Origin: Rhodotorula mucilaginosa
Taxonomy: Eukaryota; Basidiomycota; Microbotryomycetes; Sporidiobolales; Sporidiobolaceae
NCBI GenBank assembly: GCA_034406715.1
Contig: CP137873.1
Coordinates: forward strand, 806,001 to 870,000
Length of the DNA stretch: 64,000 nt
Direction of reading: 5' to 3'
Shown here in pieces: positions 11,491 to 24,786 of this stretch (the first letter of the stretch is position 1; every line of letters begins with the position of its first letter). Position numbers and translations under genes: made by a program. The notes under the pieces are model-generated. The model worked only from the letters and a program-made list of their open reading frames with translations, was not told the origin of the DNA and searched no databases.

Positions 11491-11755
11491 CGGTCCTCAT
11501 GTGTTCAAGTTTTCCGGCAGCCCTTTCGTACTCTCTCTCCCGCGAAGACCGTTTCTTCAGCTCCCCGCAGTATTCAGGGCGACTTGGGCTCGAGCTCGAG
11601 TCTGACTTTGGCACCAAAATGGCGAAGAAGGCGTCTGTCTGTCAGAGTCGACTCTCCATCGACACCGCTTTCTCTGACATTTCGGCGGAAAGCTCATTAC
11701 AGACCAACACAGTCCTCCAGACACGCTTGATCAGAGTGCTAAAGTATGCTGCCAT

Positions 11756-13673
11756 TCAATACTTCTCGTCCGTCACCTCGTCGAGACCGTCTCGGGGCAA
11801 GGAAACCACCGTCACCGCCTGCCTGAGCACTGCGATTCCCTCCGCCTTGCCTCGATTCTGCCTCTCACCAACTTCGACGCTTTTGATCGATCCTGCGTCG
11901 TTCGCTGGCTGTAGCTCGAGGTCTTCAAACGGTTTGGCGCGTCCAGCCTCGCTCAAGTCGCCAGCAAGGGTAAGGTTTGCCTGATCCGGGAGGAACTCGG
12001 AGGCGGCGAGCGCGAACCGGGTGTAGTGGGCGGCGAGCTCGTTCTGCTTGGGCAGGTACGACTGAGAGCGGCTGCGCAGGAATGTCGAAGTGCGGGAAAG
12101 GGATGGGGGAACGTAGACCGTGGGAGCCGTGAGGGCCTGGTAGAACATGGTCAGGGCCATGACGAGGATACCGAAGACGGCGGCGAGCCTGTAGAGTAGA
12201 GGAGCATTTTCCCTGTCAGCCCGTACTCTCCGACCAAGTTTCTGGTGATCGCGAGAGGCGACCAAAACATTCGGCTTACAAGGGAATGATGGCCGAAAGT
12301 TGCATAACGGGACCGCTGTCCAAGACCTCGGCGCTCAAAATGCCGACCCTGCGTCGAGTTGCTTGGTCAGTTCCGGTCTGGAGAACCGTAATTCGAGACG
12401 AGGAAGAGGACGTACCAGATAGAGTTGACAGACACGACAACAATAAACAGCGTGAAGCCGAGGAGGAGCGCGATGAGGTTCCGAACCGTTTGCGAAAAGA
12501 CCGTACTGGCTGTAGGCGACCTGTCCTTGAACTCGTTGAGCGATCGCTTGACGGCGCGAGCGTAGGCAATTCCGAATACGCAGAACGTCCCGCCCAGGAG
12601 GAATGCCCATGCGGCATACAACAGATAGGTTAGGCGGAACAAGCGGTAGAGGCGCTGCTTGCGCGCTATAAGAGCGAACAGCCGCGGCGCGATCGAATTG
12701 GCCACGGCCGCCGAAGAGGCGGAGGCGGTACCGGCGTAGAGCGAAGCGGCTTCGCCCAACATCTCATCGATCGCCACCCAGTCAAGCATTGTGTCACTGT
12801 AGGCCTTGGCGCTTTTCACCACCGGCGGAAGTGAACTGGCCAAGAAGGCAATCGAGGTGGCGATGAAAGACCCGAGGAGGACCCAGGGCGACGCGAAGCG
12901 CGGAGCGCGCTTGTCGGCATACGAGCGCAAGTGTAGGACATCTATGGGAGCATCGTCGTCAGCGTCACGCGTCCGGACTCGTCGCGGAAATCGCCAGGAA
13001 TGTCCGTACAGGCTGTTCCCATTACGTAGCAATTCAAGATCAGGCCGAGAAGACCGGGGACCCAACACAGACTTGTCCAATAGAGGGACGCAGGTACCGG
13101 TCGGCCGCTCGCCTGCGCGTACATGCACCTGCAAGAGGATGTCAGCGCAGGAGCGGGCGGCATTGAAGGCGTCGCAAACGTACCAGGCAAAGCCTTGCAG
13201 ACCAAGACACATGAGGACGTTCAAGCCACTGTAGGGCAGGCTCGAGTGGGCGAGGTAGTAGACCTCGTCTTGACTGGTAGCCTTGCGGACGAGCCAGAAG
13301 GAGTTCTTGCGCCAGCGGATGAACCAAACACTGACGAAGAGCAGCACGTCACTGTGTAGACGAAACGGTCAGAGACGCTCGGGGGTGCTGCGTGTGTGCT
13401 TTGACTCGGCTTACACCGCTGCGCCCACGCTGCCGAGGATGTAAAGCGGTTTCGCGACCTTTGACTGAGGCAGGAGGACAACATCGCGGATGGTCTTGCG
13501 GAGGATGCCGTACGGGTTCCCGTCGCGAGCGAGCAGCGGAATGTAGGCGGACTGTCGAAGTCGTCGTCAGCATCGGCTGCTGACGGCAGGAGTCCACTCA
13601 TCCGTAAAGGCGAGCGACTTACCAACAAGCCGGCCAACTGCTGGGACGAAGTCACTCCGCTCAGGGCCTCCAT
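11756..13673 (-). CDS. Multi-pass membrane protein of unknown function
   Basis: Several exons encode alternating hydrophobic helices: a segment ending LYILGSVGAAV; DVLLFVSVWFIRW; LNVLMCLGLQGFAWYVCDAF; WVPGLLGLILNCYV; WVLLGSFIATSIAFLASSL; LTYLLYAAWAFLLGGTFCVF; LIALLLGFTLFIVVVSVNSI; and LAAVFGILVMALTMFYQAL. That is about eight membrane segments, followed by a hydrophilic C-terminal tail of about 110 residues ending DEVTDEKY. Introns fall near 13345-13415, 13550-13620, 12945-13130, 12360-12415 and 12190-12280. The start used is ATG 13673 (MEALSGVTSSQQLAG). A hydrophobic frame upstream (about 13870-13770, ILWLAAGSCIASAFVHALPI) could be an extra 5' exon. I cannot name the family; the even helix spacing resembles fungal receptor-like or transporter-like proteins. 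Confidence 0.75.
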
Positions 13674-14705
13674 CGTGTTTCAAAGTAGCGGGAGACAGGC
13701 AAAGAGCGAAAGAAGTGATAGCGGAAGAAAGAGCAGCGGGGAGCAGACGAGATGGGGTCCTCCTCAGCCCCGAGATCGCGGAGGCATTCGCGCCGTCCAT
13801 CGCGAACAGAAACATGATAGGGAGTGCGTGCACGAACGCCGAAGCGATGCACGACCCTGCGGCAAGCCACAAGATTGTCGGTGCACGCGCCGCTTGGAGA
13901 GGGCTTGAGCGGCCGAGGCGAACGTTTCATTGAATGACCTGCATGGCGGGTCGTGCCGGGCCGACGTTCGGTAATTCACATCGACCTTGATCTCGGTCTT
14001 GCGGCCGGTGGGAAAGGAAGCCCAGCGCAGGAGAGTCCCCTTTGGAAGCGCCGACGCTCGAGCCATGCGGGGGGGAATCTCAGCCGCAGAGCAAGGCGTA
14101 ACAGCTGGCACATCTTCTGGGTATGGCAGCTCAGGAAGTGTAGAGCGAGCAGGCGAGCAGACGGTGACCGTCAAGCCGAGTTCGAGATGAACGGCGTCCC
14201 TCAAGCGCGTCGAGCCTGCTCCGAAGGCGATACGAGTGCGCGCAGACACAGCACTTGAATGCGTATAACCCCTGCCTAGCGATCAGACCGAGCGTGGAGA
14301 GAAGTCGGCAGCGACTCGCTCGAAGAGGCGAGGCAAAGGTTGAGAGAGCACCATCTCCGCCGCCGCGCCGACTCATCTTGCTGCGCCGGGAGATTCAGCA
14401 GAATCGTTGAGCTGGCGTCCGAGTCGTCACCGGAATCGTTTTCTGTCCGAATCGACACCCTTTCGACAGAGCCGAAGTGTCATCCGGGTCAAGTGGGGCG
14501 AGGCTGAAGGCAATCAACGGCTCAGCTTCCCCTCGAGCGAGTGTTTCAGGTGCGGGTCTTGAAGCCTTTCTAATGATCTATCGAGCCCGTGCAACAAGAC
14601 CGCTGACCCAGATGCGGGCCAACAGCAGCTCCTCTCGGAACGACCAACTTGAAGCAACACACAAGCGGCGGAACGGCAGCCAAACAGACTGCGACGACGG
14701 CGAAC
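13674..14705. other. Divergent region between the membrane gene and WDR59 gene
   Basis: Promoters of two divergent genes. The minus-strand frame at about 13770-13890 encodes a hydrophobic stretch (WLAAGSCIASAFVHALPIMF) that might be an upstream exon of the membrane protein. Nothing else in the interval is supported. Confidence 0.4.
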
Positions 14706-17700
14706 ATGTCGCTCAAGCCGACAGAGGATGTCCCGCCCGCGGAGAACCCAGCCCGAGAGCATCCGCTCGCGTCAGCAACAACGTCCGGCACCGCGTCGCC
14801 CGTCATTTCTGATCCTCCAGGAACGCCGCTTAACGAGTCAGAAGACGCCGACAATGCCTTGCACGACAACGAAGACACATTCTACCAGCTCATGTCGATC
14901 CATATCGACCAGCCGATCGGGTCAATGAGCATCAGCCCGGCGAACCGCGACGTCGCTCTCGGTTCAAGGACTGGCCTCTACATCGTCGATCTGCAGAACC
15001 CGTACGACCCGCCGCGCTTCTTGCCGCATGCCTCGGCGTGGGAAGTCTCGGATGTTCAGGTGCGTCGCAAGCGTGGCGAGAATCCGCTTCCAAACGCTGA
15101 TCGAGATGCTTGTGCAGTGGAATCCCTTTCCAGCCCGGAGCGAATGGGTCTGCTCGACTGTGAGTACAGCGGACAAGACAGTACGCTTTTGACAATTCTC
15201 TGACCAAGACAACTTCTCCGCCCGTTTGCAGTCGAATCAGCAGGCCGTCGTCTACAACCTCTCACTTTCGCCGGCGCTTTCAGCTTCTCCCATCGAGCAT
15301 GCGCTATACGGTCACCGTCGAGCCGTGACCGACATCAACTGGTCGCCCGGATCACCAGAAGTACTAGCAACGTCGGCTATGGACGGATGGGTCATGGCGT
15401 GGGATCTCCGGACTGGTTACGGCTCGACTGGGCGCGGCCGGAAACCGATTTGGCGAGTTTCGACGTGGGACTGTGAGTCTGGATGTTATCTTCTCATCCT
15501 CCTGTTGCATATTCCTGTTTCGACAATCCTGTGACCTCAACGACCGGACGGGAGATTAACAACCCCCTACGCGCGCAGCTCCCGCGACGCAGGTCAAGTT
15601 CAACCGGCACGAAGCGCACATGATCGCCAGCGCGCACGGCAACGTCGTTCACATATGGGACGATAGGGTGCGCCCCTCAAGCTACCCTTCGGTTCTTCTG
15701 ACCCTTGCTGATATCTCCGTTGCGGTGCGCTAGATGGGAGCCACGCCGGTGGAGACGGTCGGCGGTCACTCGGCGCGGATCTGTAAGCTCGCTCGAACAC
15801 GCGGCGCTCACGACGAGATGGTGCTCACCAGTCTCTGAACCGGCAGATGGTATCGACTGGTGCCGAAAGGATCCGAAACAGCTCGTCACGTGCTCGCTGG
15901 ATTCGTCCTTCAAGGTGTGCTGCCCCCCTTTTCTCGACCCGGCCGACGAGTACTCACTTTTACCCCCGCACCTTATAGTCATGGCGTATCGATTCTCTCG
16001 CAGAACCGCTGCGAAGCGTCACGACCTCGTCGCCGATTTGGCGCGCGCGCTGGCTCCCCTTCGGCGACGGCATCCTCACCTTGCCGCAGCGATCCGATCA
16101 TGCGCTCAGCATCTGGAGCGTCAAATCAATCGACGATGCTCTTCGCCAAGGCGAGCAGCCCGAGGCATGCGCGAGGTTCGAAGGCGCTCGTGAAGGTGTC
16201 AAGGAGTTTGTCTGGCGGACTCGCGGGGGCGAAGATCCTGAATCAGGTCAGCCTTGACACAAAAGGTTCGAGATCCTTGCCCTCCAAACTCACACCTTCT
16301 GCCTGCAGACGACCGCGAGTTCCAACTCGTGACCTGGGCGAAAGATCGACGTCTTCGATTATGGCCAATCTCGGAGGCGCTCACCAAGGTGCGTCCCCTT
16401 CACCGAGCCGACCTCGTTTCTTTGACGAGGGAGACTGAGGATGCTTGTCGCAGGACGTCGGTCATGTCAAAGGCTCTCGGATCGAGGTGCCCATGACGCG
16501 TCGTGGGGGTCCCGACATTTCCTACAGATCCTTCGGAGAGGCGCCGGCTCCAGTAGGTCCCAGTCTCGACGGCACAGCTACTGTGCAAGCGACGAGCCCC
16601 AACCTCGCCTCGGGCTCGCTACTCTCGAACGTGCTCGCCTCGCCGCCCGCACCGTCTTTGCTCACTTCCTCCATCTTGAACGCGAACCTGCCCAACACGT
16701 CCGCCAACAAAGAACACTTTGTCCCTCACCCGATCACGAGTGCCATTCGAGCCGAGTCGGCGACGATGACCACTGCCAAAGTCACGACTCGCCGGCAAAA
16801 GGAGCACGACCGGCTGGCGTGGATGGAAGGCGTCAAGGTTCTCCGCGCTCCCGAAGAGATCGACGAGCCAGAGACGGAGCCGGTGGGACAATCCGAGCGT
16901 CCCGATTCGGTCGTCGCTCCGACCCAACCGCAGACGCGAGCAAGCTCTGTGGTGCGAGGAGGGGCGGATACCGATACGGCGACTGCTCGCGAGGGCGAGG
17001 ACACCGAGCGCGCCGAGAGCATCATGTCTCGCGAGTCGTTGCAAACCGGCACCGCTGTCGGTAAAAACGCCGAGTACGCTACACTCGGCGAGGAGGTGAC
17101 AAGCGTGGTCAGGCGGTTCCCGAGAGTCAACTTCGAGAAGGTGGGCGTCCTTCCTTCTTCTGGTTTAAGCGCCGAACTCACGCTTCTTCCCTTTCCGCTT
17201 CACGCAGATCCACGTCGCCGGCCGATCGTGTACCGTCTCCCTCTACAGCCCACTCTTTATCCGCGCGACTTTCAACTTCCCGCGATCATATCCGGCCACT
17301 GCACCTCCTACCATCGAGCTCGAGCGCAGCGTCGACCTCACCCTAAAACAGCGCGCCAGTATCTTGCAAGGCGTGCGACGACTCATGGCGCTCAGAGCTG
17401 AACGCGGCGCGCCGTCGTTTGAGCAAGCTCTCCGTTTCCTGTCCGGAGACCGATCCGTCGAGCACATCGAGGAAGAAGAGGAAGACGACGACGCAGAAGA
17501 CGGGCTTCAGGGCCTCGGGCCGATGAGTCTCGGTGCCGACATCCTGCGCAACAACATTAACGTTCCGCCACCGCGACGAGGTGGTGCCTGCTTCGGCCCG
17601 TCAGGTGAGTTTCGACTGGAAATTCATCCCGATCAGCGGTGCGCAGGGCACTCGGCTGACCCCGCACACTCTGCGCAACAGGCCAGCTGCTTGTCTTCTT

Positions 17701-19879
17701 CCCGACAGACGTGAGTGTCGAAGTCGACGACGACGACTTTACCGATTCGCCCGCGGAGGAAGCAGACTCGGGGCGGCGGAGCTTCCCTCTGCGCGTTTCA
17801 GACGCGTTCGGCAGCATCGCCGAGTCGCCGGATCAAGGGGGCGAGTATCAAGAAACGGACGAAGCTCTGCAGCTGTCTACTCTTGGAGGTATACGACGCG
17901 TGAGTCGAATGCTGGTGAAGTGTTGCAGCGTTGTTGACATGGCCGAGACTGACGATCCGTAATTGCAGGCGCAGTCCCGAGATCAGAGTCGTCGTCGCCG
18001 ACCGACGACCCCGGCTGCCGCCTCAGCATTCAGCACAATCGTCAAGATCAAGGACGTCTCTCATCTGACGCTCGTTCACCCTGATCGGAATCGATCTAGC
18101 CTCACCAAACCGCTTCTCGACATCGCCCGCGAATCCGCTGTCGGAGCGATTGAGGCGAATGATTTGCTGCTCGCGAAGATCTGGACCACAATCTTGGCTT
18201 GCTTCGAGAGCGGTGTCGGTGACCAAAAGTCTGGTTCCGCCGCGCCCCTCGAAGCGCTCACGGCTGAGAACATCCTGCAAGAAGCGTGAGTACTGAGTCG
18301 ACCTTTCCTCAGTTCCTCCTGCATTCCGCGCTCACGCTTGCTCCCTACAGATTGAAGTTCTTGGCGAGTCTGAGAGATGTGCAGACTTTGGGGATTGTGG
18401 CATGTATGCTCGAGATGTGTACTCGCGGTGAGCTTACCTGAAGCTGAACGGCGCAAAGTGCGATCGAACTCACACGCGAGCTTTTTGCAGACGTCGAAGA
18501 AAACATCAGAGTTCATCAAGCCGTGCGAGCCAGCGAAGACTACTTCAGTCAGCGACACCGCCCGATCGACCCCATCAACGTCGTCGAAGGCGGCTCGGGA
18601 GAGCGCACTCCTCTTCCGACCACTGCGAGCCTGGTCCGGCGGCGTAGCGATCCGAGTCGATCGCCCCGTCCGTCTTGGGCCAACCTGACGGGTCTGTTCA
18701 ATTCCGGAATGCTGTCACTGCGGAGCACATCACCAGCGTCGCCGCCACCGGCTCCGTCCAACCGTCTCGTCCCGCGGGCGCCACCGCCGAGCGGCAACAA
18801 CAGCCCTTCCACGCCTTCACCACGGCCGCCGAAGAGCCCGCTACGCACATCGACCACCGCGAGCACAACTCCGGTCAATCATGCACACAGTCAACATCGA
18901 CCTGGCGTCACCTTTGGCGGTACAAGCGTTGCGGTGCTGCCGCCGAAGCTCTCGACCGATGGCGACCCTTCTTCGAGACCAGCAGCTGCGAGGAAACATG
19001 TGCAAATAGCCTTAGTGGAGACCCCACAGTACGTGTCAGCTTCCCGCTCGAGCTCATACCCAAGCTGACGCTCAATCTGCCGTGTATGAGCAGCTACCCG
19101 ACCTGCTGGTGGCTTTCTCCCCGCGCGCAAGCCGACCTCGAAATGATCCGTCTTGCTTACGCCGAACTGCTGTACCGCTGGGGTATGAACCTTGAGCGGG
19201 CGCAAGTGCTCAAGCTCTGTCGTTCCGCGACTGGCGACGAGCGGTCTCGTCATGGTCTCGCGGCGACTCTCCTGAAGGAGGCGAACGGACTCGGAGTTGA
19301 AACCGGCATCGGTAAGCTCAAGCTCCTCCGGTCTGCGACGGGGAAAGAACAGGGCTCAACGTCTGTCTGCTTGCAGAGGCCCCTCGCTGTTGCGTCGGCT
19401 GTGGCGCGGTACTGCAGCAGGGAATCCGCTCCTGCGCCCGATGCCACCGCCGACTGCACAGTGTCCGATGCGTCCTGTGCCACCAACCTGTGCAAGGTCT
19501 GCACGTTCGTCTCGCTCAAACAGGTGGCATTGTCTCTGACGATTGCTATTCTGCCAGGCCTGACACAAAGCTGCGCGTCCTGCCGCCACCTCGGACATCT
19601 CGACTGTCTCGCCTCGTGGTTCTCAAGCAACGACGCGTGTCCGACCGGTTGCGGCTGCAAGTGAGTGATAATTCGGCCGTCGCGGAGCCTGCGAAGGGAC
19701 TGACGCGGTGCGTTCCCTGCAGCTGCGTGGGAGATGGCGGCACCTCCGGCTTGTTTCCGTTGGCGCCGTCGAGATTTGGCCAGTCGATCGCTCCTCCCGC
19801 CGCCTCCGCTCCTACCGTCCGCAGCCGACCCACCCGCGTCATCACGCCTTCCTGGGCGGCTGCGTCTCGGAAATCGTAG
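14706..19879 (+). CDS. WDR59/Sea3-like SEA (GATOR2) complex subunit
   Basis: Vacuolar-membrane scaffold subunit that links amino-acid signals to TORC1 in the SEA/GATOR system. N-terminal WD40 repeats are visible: GSMSISPANRDVALGS; SNQQAVVYNLS; HRRAVTDINWSPGSPEVLAT then DGWVMAWDLR; QVKFNRHEAHMIASAHGN then VHIWDDR; IDWCRKDPKQLVTCSLDSSF; and REFQLVTWAKDRRLRLWPI. A linker follows, then an RWD domain (RRFPRVNFEK joined to CTVSLYSPLFIRATFNFP, with SYPATAPPTIELE). After a long central region, AEANDLLLAKIW-type helices and ETPQ-linked Ser/Pro-rich sequence, the C-terminus is a RING-like zinc finger with spaced CxxC pairs (CCVGCGAVL, CARCHRRLH, CVLC, CASCRHLGHLDC, CPTGCGC). About 1,150 residues in roughly 15 exons. 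Start chosen at ATG 14706 (MSLKPTEDV). Confidence 0.85.
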
Positions 19880-19986
19880 GCAGTTTCCCCTCCTCACTGT
19901 TGATCTTTGTTGTTATAAATACGCATGTTCTCCCGCGAGAGCCTGCGATGCGCCCTAAAGAAAGAACGAAGTTGACATGACTCTAG

Positions 19987-22135
19987 CTACAAGGTCGCCT
20001 TTGTGATCGCGGCATGTCGCTCCTGCGCCCAGGCCAACGCTTCACGTGCCGGCTGAGGATCGGTGGCGACTTTGTTGAGCAGCTTCAGGTCTGTGACGAA
20101 AACCGGAGTGAGCCGCGGTCGCTACGGTCGTTCAAATAATGCGACATACCGTCAAAGGCGGCTTGCCAACGTCCGAGCATGGCGAGGCTGACACCGCGTC
20201 GATAGAGCGACTTGTGATGCAGCGGGTCGTACGCCAGAGCGAGCGTGCAGTCACTGACGGCTTCGGCGTACTGCGCGATGGTACCGACCTTCATACGGGC
20301 AGCTGCCGAATTCGACATGTATGTAGGTTCAGTCGGGCAGATGATCGCGGCGGTCGTGAAGCAGAGAATCGACTTGTCGAATTCGCCGTTCGCAAAGTAG
20401 TCGTTGCCCTGAGAAGATTCGTCGCGGTCAGCACAGGCGGAACAACGGTCAACACATATGACCGGCACTCACACGCTGCTTCTCCCGGTCTGCAAGGTCC
20501 CGGTTGAACGGGGTTCCGGCTGCGCGCGCTTCCGAGCTCAACTCGAGCAGACGGCCCCAGGCTTGCAGAGGCCGCCGCTCGACGGCGCCTTCCTCCTTCC
20601 CTTCGAGTAGCTCGACGCCGGTCCCGAAGTCGAACACGCTGCAGTCTTTGCCGAATCGAAGGGCGGTCTCAAAGGCTCGGATGCCGCCTTGCCATTCTAG
20701 CAGGGTGCACATGTCCTCGGCGAGAATGTAAGGGTTCGCGAGCATGAGTCGGTCCATCGCGGCGTCAAACGCATCCGAAAAGGCGAGGAGGTAGTCTTGG
20801 ACGGTGTATTGGCGGTTGACGCCCTCCCATTCGCTGCCAGAAAGGCGCTGCGGAAGCCGATCTGCGTTAGCAATCTGCGCGGCGACTCCGCTTCCGATGT
20901 TGCGAAACTCACCTTGGCGCGCAGCTGCACATGGCAGAAGCGCATAAAGTTGGAGAGATCCATTTCGGGAAGGTCGATGGGGATGGCGCGGTCGATCTCC
21001 TCGCACTGCGAGAGGCGCTGCCGAGCGTCCCGGAGAATGTCGAGGTGGTTCGACATCTTGCAAAGGCAAATGTCACCAAGGGTGGCACGCTGTAGCGGCG
21101 AAAGGGAACTGGTCAGCGGATGAGACAAGCATGGACGAGGGCGAGCGAACGTACGAGTACGTCGACGAGCTTCTGCATGCTCAAGGCGAGGACTCGCTGA
21201 CTCCAAGCTTGGATCTCGGGGTGGTTGACGGGATGCCACAGACCGCGTTCTTCGGCGAGAGCCAAGAAGGAATCCATCTCTTTCGGCTGGCCGTCGTCGG
21301 TGGTCATCCGGCCGCCGCCGAGGAGGTACGACTTGGCGCACTTGTCGCGGAAGAGGAAGAGCGGCGACGGCAGAGCTCCGACGAGTTCGTCTGTAGAGGC
21401 AAGGAGCGGTCAACGATCTGCGGCGCAATCGTAAACGAGTCCTGAACCGGAACACATACACTTGAAGCCCGCAAGCAGAGTCTCGTACAGGAGCGCGTCG
21501 AGCTCCTCCCATTGGTCATACCGCGGAGCGATGCCTGTGCAGATGTGCGGCGGACACAGCTTCGGCGGAGGGATCCTCGAAAGCGGACCGAAACGCTGTT
21601 TGAGGGGCGTCGGCAAATTCGCCGCAGCGGACGGAGCAACTAGCGACTCGGTCTCGACGCCCGCGTCTGCCGGACCGGACGCGGCCGCATCGAGCGCCTG
21701 CGAGGCCGCGACGCGTTTCTTCTTTCGCTTCTTCTTGGCCGACAGCGCCTTCGTCCCCGCGACCGGATCCGCGCAAGTACTGGGTCCCGTCGCCAAATTG
21801 GTCTTGTCTCGCAAAGGTGCCGACGAGGAGTCTACCTCCGAGGTCTCCATGCGGTCGGCTTCATCCCGAGAAGCTTGAGACGGTCTCTCTGCCACAGTCG
21901 CAGGCGACTGGCGGTCCTCCGTCGCCAGGTTTTGCTGTTGCGCAGCTCGACAAGCCGGGCAGCAGATCTCGCAGTGTTCGTCGTTCGCCTGCGCTCGCTT
22001 CTTCGCCAGCTTGGTCGATCGCGCAGATTTGTTGGTCGAGGCGGCCGCTTTGCGGGAGCGAGTCGGTGATCGAGGAGACCCCGCCGAAGCCGGTGGCGAG
22101 GAGGGTCGTTTCTGGCTCGGGGAGGCGGAGGACAT
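19987..22135 (-). CDS. TPR-repeat protein, possible chaperone cofactor
   Basis: Starts MSSASPSQKRPSSPPAS (ATG 22135) with a long basic/Ser-rich N-terminus. This includes a CEICCPACRAAQ cysteine cluster and a lysine run AKKKRKKKR that could be a nuclear signal. Then comes a segment with PPKLCPPHICTGIAPRYDQWEELD, a central helical region (YELVGALPSPLFLFRDKCAKSY; ICLCKMSNHLDILRDARQRL), then TPR-like repeats near the C-terminus: GNDYFANGEFDKSILCFTTA, EPTYMSNSAAARMKVG and ALAYDPLHHKSLYRRGVSLA. The last exon ends WAQERHAAITKATL at 19987. About five introns, each GT-AG. TPRs usually bind partner peptides. I cannot assign a specific family. Confidence 0.75.
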
Positions 22136-22338
22136 CGTCGTCGTCGGGCGATTCGCAAGAGACGAAGAGCGATTGTTGGCTGTTGCACGAGGACCGCCGG
22201 ATCGGAGGACGTCGTTGAGAGTAGGAGGCTGCGGGCGATTGTAGCAGTGCTGAGGCGGGGGAGGGGCGAAGCGGGCAGCGGTGCGTGGCTATTTTGTTTC
22301 CGCGCGGCAGGAAGATCGTCAGCAAGCACACATTGAGA

Positions 22339-24197
22339 TCATTCACGACACTGCCAACACACCTTTCCAGCCTGCGTGACTGCCTTGGCTTTCCCCTTTG
22401 CCGAACCCGCGGCGGGAGACACTGCCCGCGGCGCGCTCGTCGAGAACGGATCCACTAACGGCGCATCCCCATGAGTTTGCCCCTCTTCGTCTCGAGAGGC
22501 AGAGGGTTGACCAGGCACGGCAAGCAAGTCTCTCGAAGAGCCGAGCTTGAACCCGACTTCTTCTTCTTCTCCGCGCGGCGCTCCCTCGCCGCTCTCCCGA
22601 CCAGGTTCAGGTTCGTCGCCACCACCACTCCGCAGCGGCGGCGGCGGGACCATCATGAGGCCCTTCTTCTCCGCGACGGCCCGCTTCTTCCTCGCGACCT
22701 CGTCCGCTTCCTCTGTCGCTCGGAGGTCCTCGAGCTCGGCCTTGACGCGGTCGCGTTCGTCGAGCGCCGCTTCGAGTTCTTGCTGCAGCCGGATCGAGTG
22801 GCTCGACCGCTCTGCCTTTTCGTCGACGGCGCCGCCAAGATCGGTCTGTTTCGAGAGTGAGGCGGCGTCCTGGGTAGGGTCCGACGACGAAATTTCGACG
22901 GTGAAGTCGGCCCCCGCTTCCGCCGTGGCCATCGTCGTTGTCTCTGCTGCCGAACTGTCCACCACTTTCGACTTGTCGCCCGCAGCGGATCCGGTCCCAG
23001 AGGCGCTGCGATACTCGAGCAGGAGCCCTCGAATGCGGACATCGAGCTCCTTCAGCTCGACTTTGAGCTTGTCGAGGAGTTTCGTCCTCCGTTCGCGCTC
23101 CTGCTTCTCGGCGACGCGTTGCTTGACGCGCGCGATCAACTCGCTCGGTTTCCGCGCCGCACAGAAATCCATCACGCTGATCAAGTTGTCGCCGCCTGCC
23201 TCTCCGACTCCGAGCAACCCGCGAGTCGCGCCCGGTCCAAACTCGGATTCAAAGTCGTCGGCGATCAATTGGAGGAGTTGGATCGGTTGCGCGATCTGGT
23301 CGAGGAAGAGGTGGAACTCGTCGGCAAAGCTGCGAGCAGTGACGAGTTCCTCGGCGACGTCTTTGAGCAAGGCGTGGTACGCGGCGAACGCTTTCCGGAT
23401 CTGGGCGCGCCACGTCGCGGTCGATTTCCACGCGGGGCCGGAGAGCGAACCGGACTGGATCAGGGAGCGGATCGAAGCGAGTAGAGGGGCCGGGGAGGGA
23501 GGGGCGCGCGGAGGCGTGACGGGGAAGGCCGACATGAGCGGGGCCGACTTGAGGAGGTTGAGGCCGGTCGGGGTCAGGAGTGTGTGCAGGCAAGGCACGG
23601 GACCGTTCTTGTTCGAGGTGACCTGCGCGGCGGGTCTAGGGTCAGTGAAACGCGTAGGTGAGAAGGGGAAGTGAGCCGCTCGGGCGCACGTACCTGAGCG
23701 ATTACTCCTTCATACACCATCGAGACGCTCGACGAGAAGGCCGTCTCGCGGAGACTGGTCGCCCACGCCTCGTCCTCTGCCTCGAGTGCGTTCTGCACCA
23801 CCTGCCTGAAGGCCTCTTTCCCAAAGTCGAGGTTCTTTTCGTCGGCAATCTCGTCCGGCCTGCGCCCTTGCTCCAAGCCCGAGAGGATCCACGCGTCGAC
23901 GGTGCCGCTGCTATCGAGCCAGTCGAGGATCTCGGCGCAACCGAGGTAGCGCAGCGAGGTGTTGAAGAAGGATTGGAACAGGTGCGCGAGGGCGGCGGCG
24001 ACCTGGTCGTGCAAGGGGGAACCGGGTTTCGGTAAAGGTTGGTCGGGCGAGAGGCAGCGGTGTTTCGGGCAGACGGGGTCGCGCCCGAGCCCGAACGGTA
24101 GCGGCGGGCGAGACGAGGCTGAGGATGGTGCTGGTGCTGCTGCAGGTGCGGAGGCTGCGGACGACGCTGGCGCAGTCGTCGTCGCCGCTGCCGCCAT
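22339..24197 (-). CDS. Coiled-coil protein of unknown function
   Basis: Two or three exons. The N-terminal exon (ATG 24197, MAAAATTTAPASSA) is Ala/Ser-rich, then has a compact helical part with FGLGRDPVCPKHRCLSPDQP and AALAHLFQSFFNTSLRYLGC. An intron around 23630-23695 joins YEGVIAQ to VTSNKNGPVPCLHTLLTP. The middle is mostly helical, with FADEFHLFLDQIAQPIQLLQ, then heptad-rich coiled coil (RVKQRVAEKQERERRTKLLD; LQQELEAALDERDRVKAELE). The C-terminal third is low complexity and ends with a lone CWQC before the stop at 22339-22341. About 600 residues. I do not recognise it. Confidence 0.72.
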
Positions 24198-24786
24198 GTT
24201 TCTTGCGATCCGAGACTTGGACGGGCTTGTTTTTCGAAAGCTTTTCGATGCTCTCCTCTGACGCGGCTCTTGAGCGAGACTGTTCTCACACGAAAGGGGA
24301 TCAGTATGCACGTGTGTAAGCGTGGTGCCAGGGATCTTGCTTTTGACGTACGTCGTCTCTGGTACTCGTCGAGCCTCTCTTTCGATCTCGACTCGCTCCC
24401 ACTTGCGCCTTATTCGACGATGCCCCTGAGCACCTCGTGCGCTTGGCGACCCTCGCCTGTTGTGAGCGGCGCGAGGTGGATGATCAAGTGTGAGTGTGAA
24501 CAGCGGCGAGAGCGTGAGTGGCCGCACTCGACAGACGCGTTCGAGGCCTGCAAACGCTGTAGCCTCGAGAGCGCGAGCGTAGCGTGTCTGGCTCGCGTAC
24601 ACAGCACAGCGGCGAGGCAACTGGAAGCGAGAGCGGTCGACTTCGGCCTGCCTGCGAAACAGGGGCGAGTTGTATTCACGAATGGGTTTGTAATGCGAGA
24701 ATACAAATGCGGTCAATTGGGCCGGCCTCGAAAAAGCTCGTCGCGGGAGCCAACGAGCGCTCTCTCTCTACGTGTCTGCAGCAGCC
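24198..24786. promoter_or_regulatory. Divergent promoter of coiled-coil gene and eIF1A
   Basis: A 589-bp spacer between divergent start codons. Purine/pyrimidine mixed sequence with no gene. A CTCTCTCTCTACG stretch lies just before the eIF1A ATG, typical of a fungal start region. Confidence 0.4.

Noticed and set aside
11055-11984. A 309-codon plus-strand open frame
   Set aside because: It runs through the catalase relic and then antisense to the real 3' exon of the membrane protein; composition is not protein-like.
22547-23674. A 375-codon plus-strand frame
   Set aside because: Exact antisense of the coiled-coil gene. The minus strand has the coherent helical sequence and clean exon joins.
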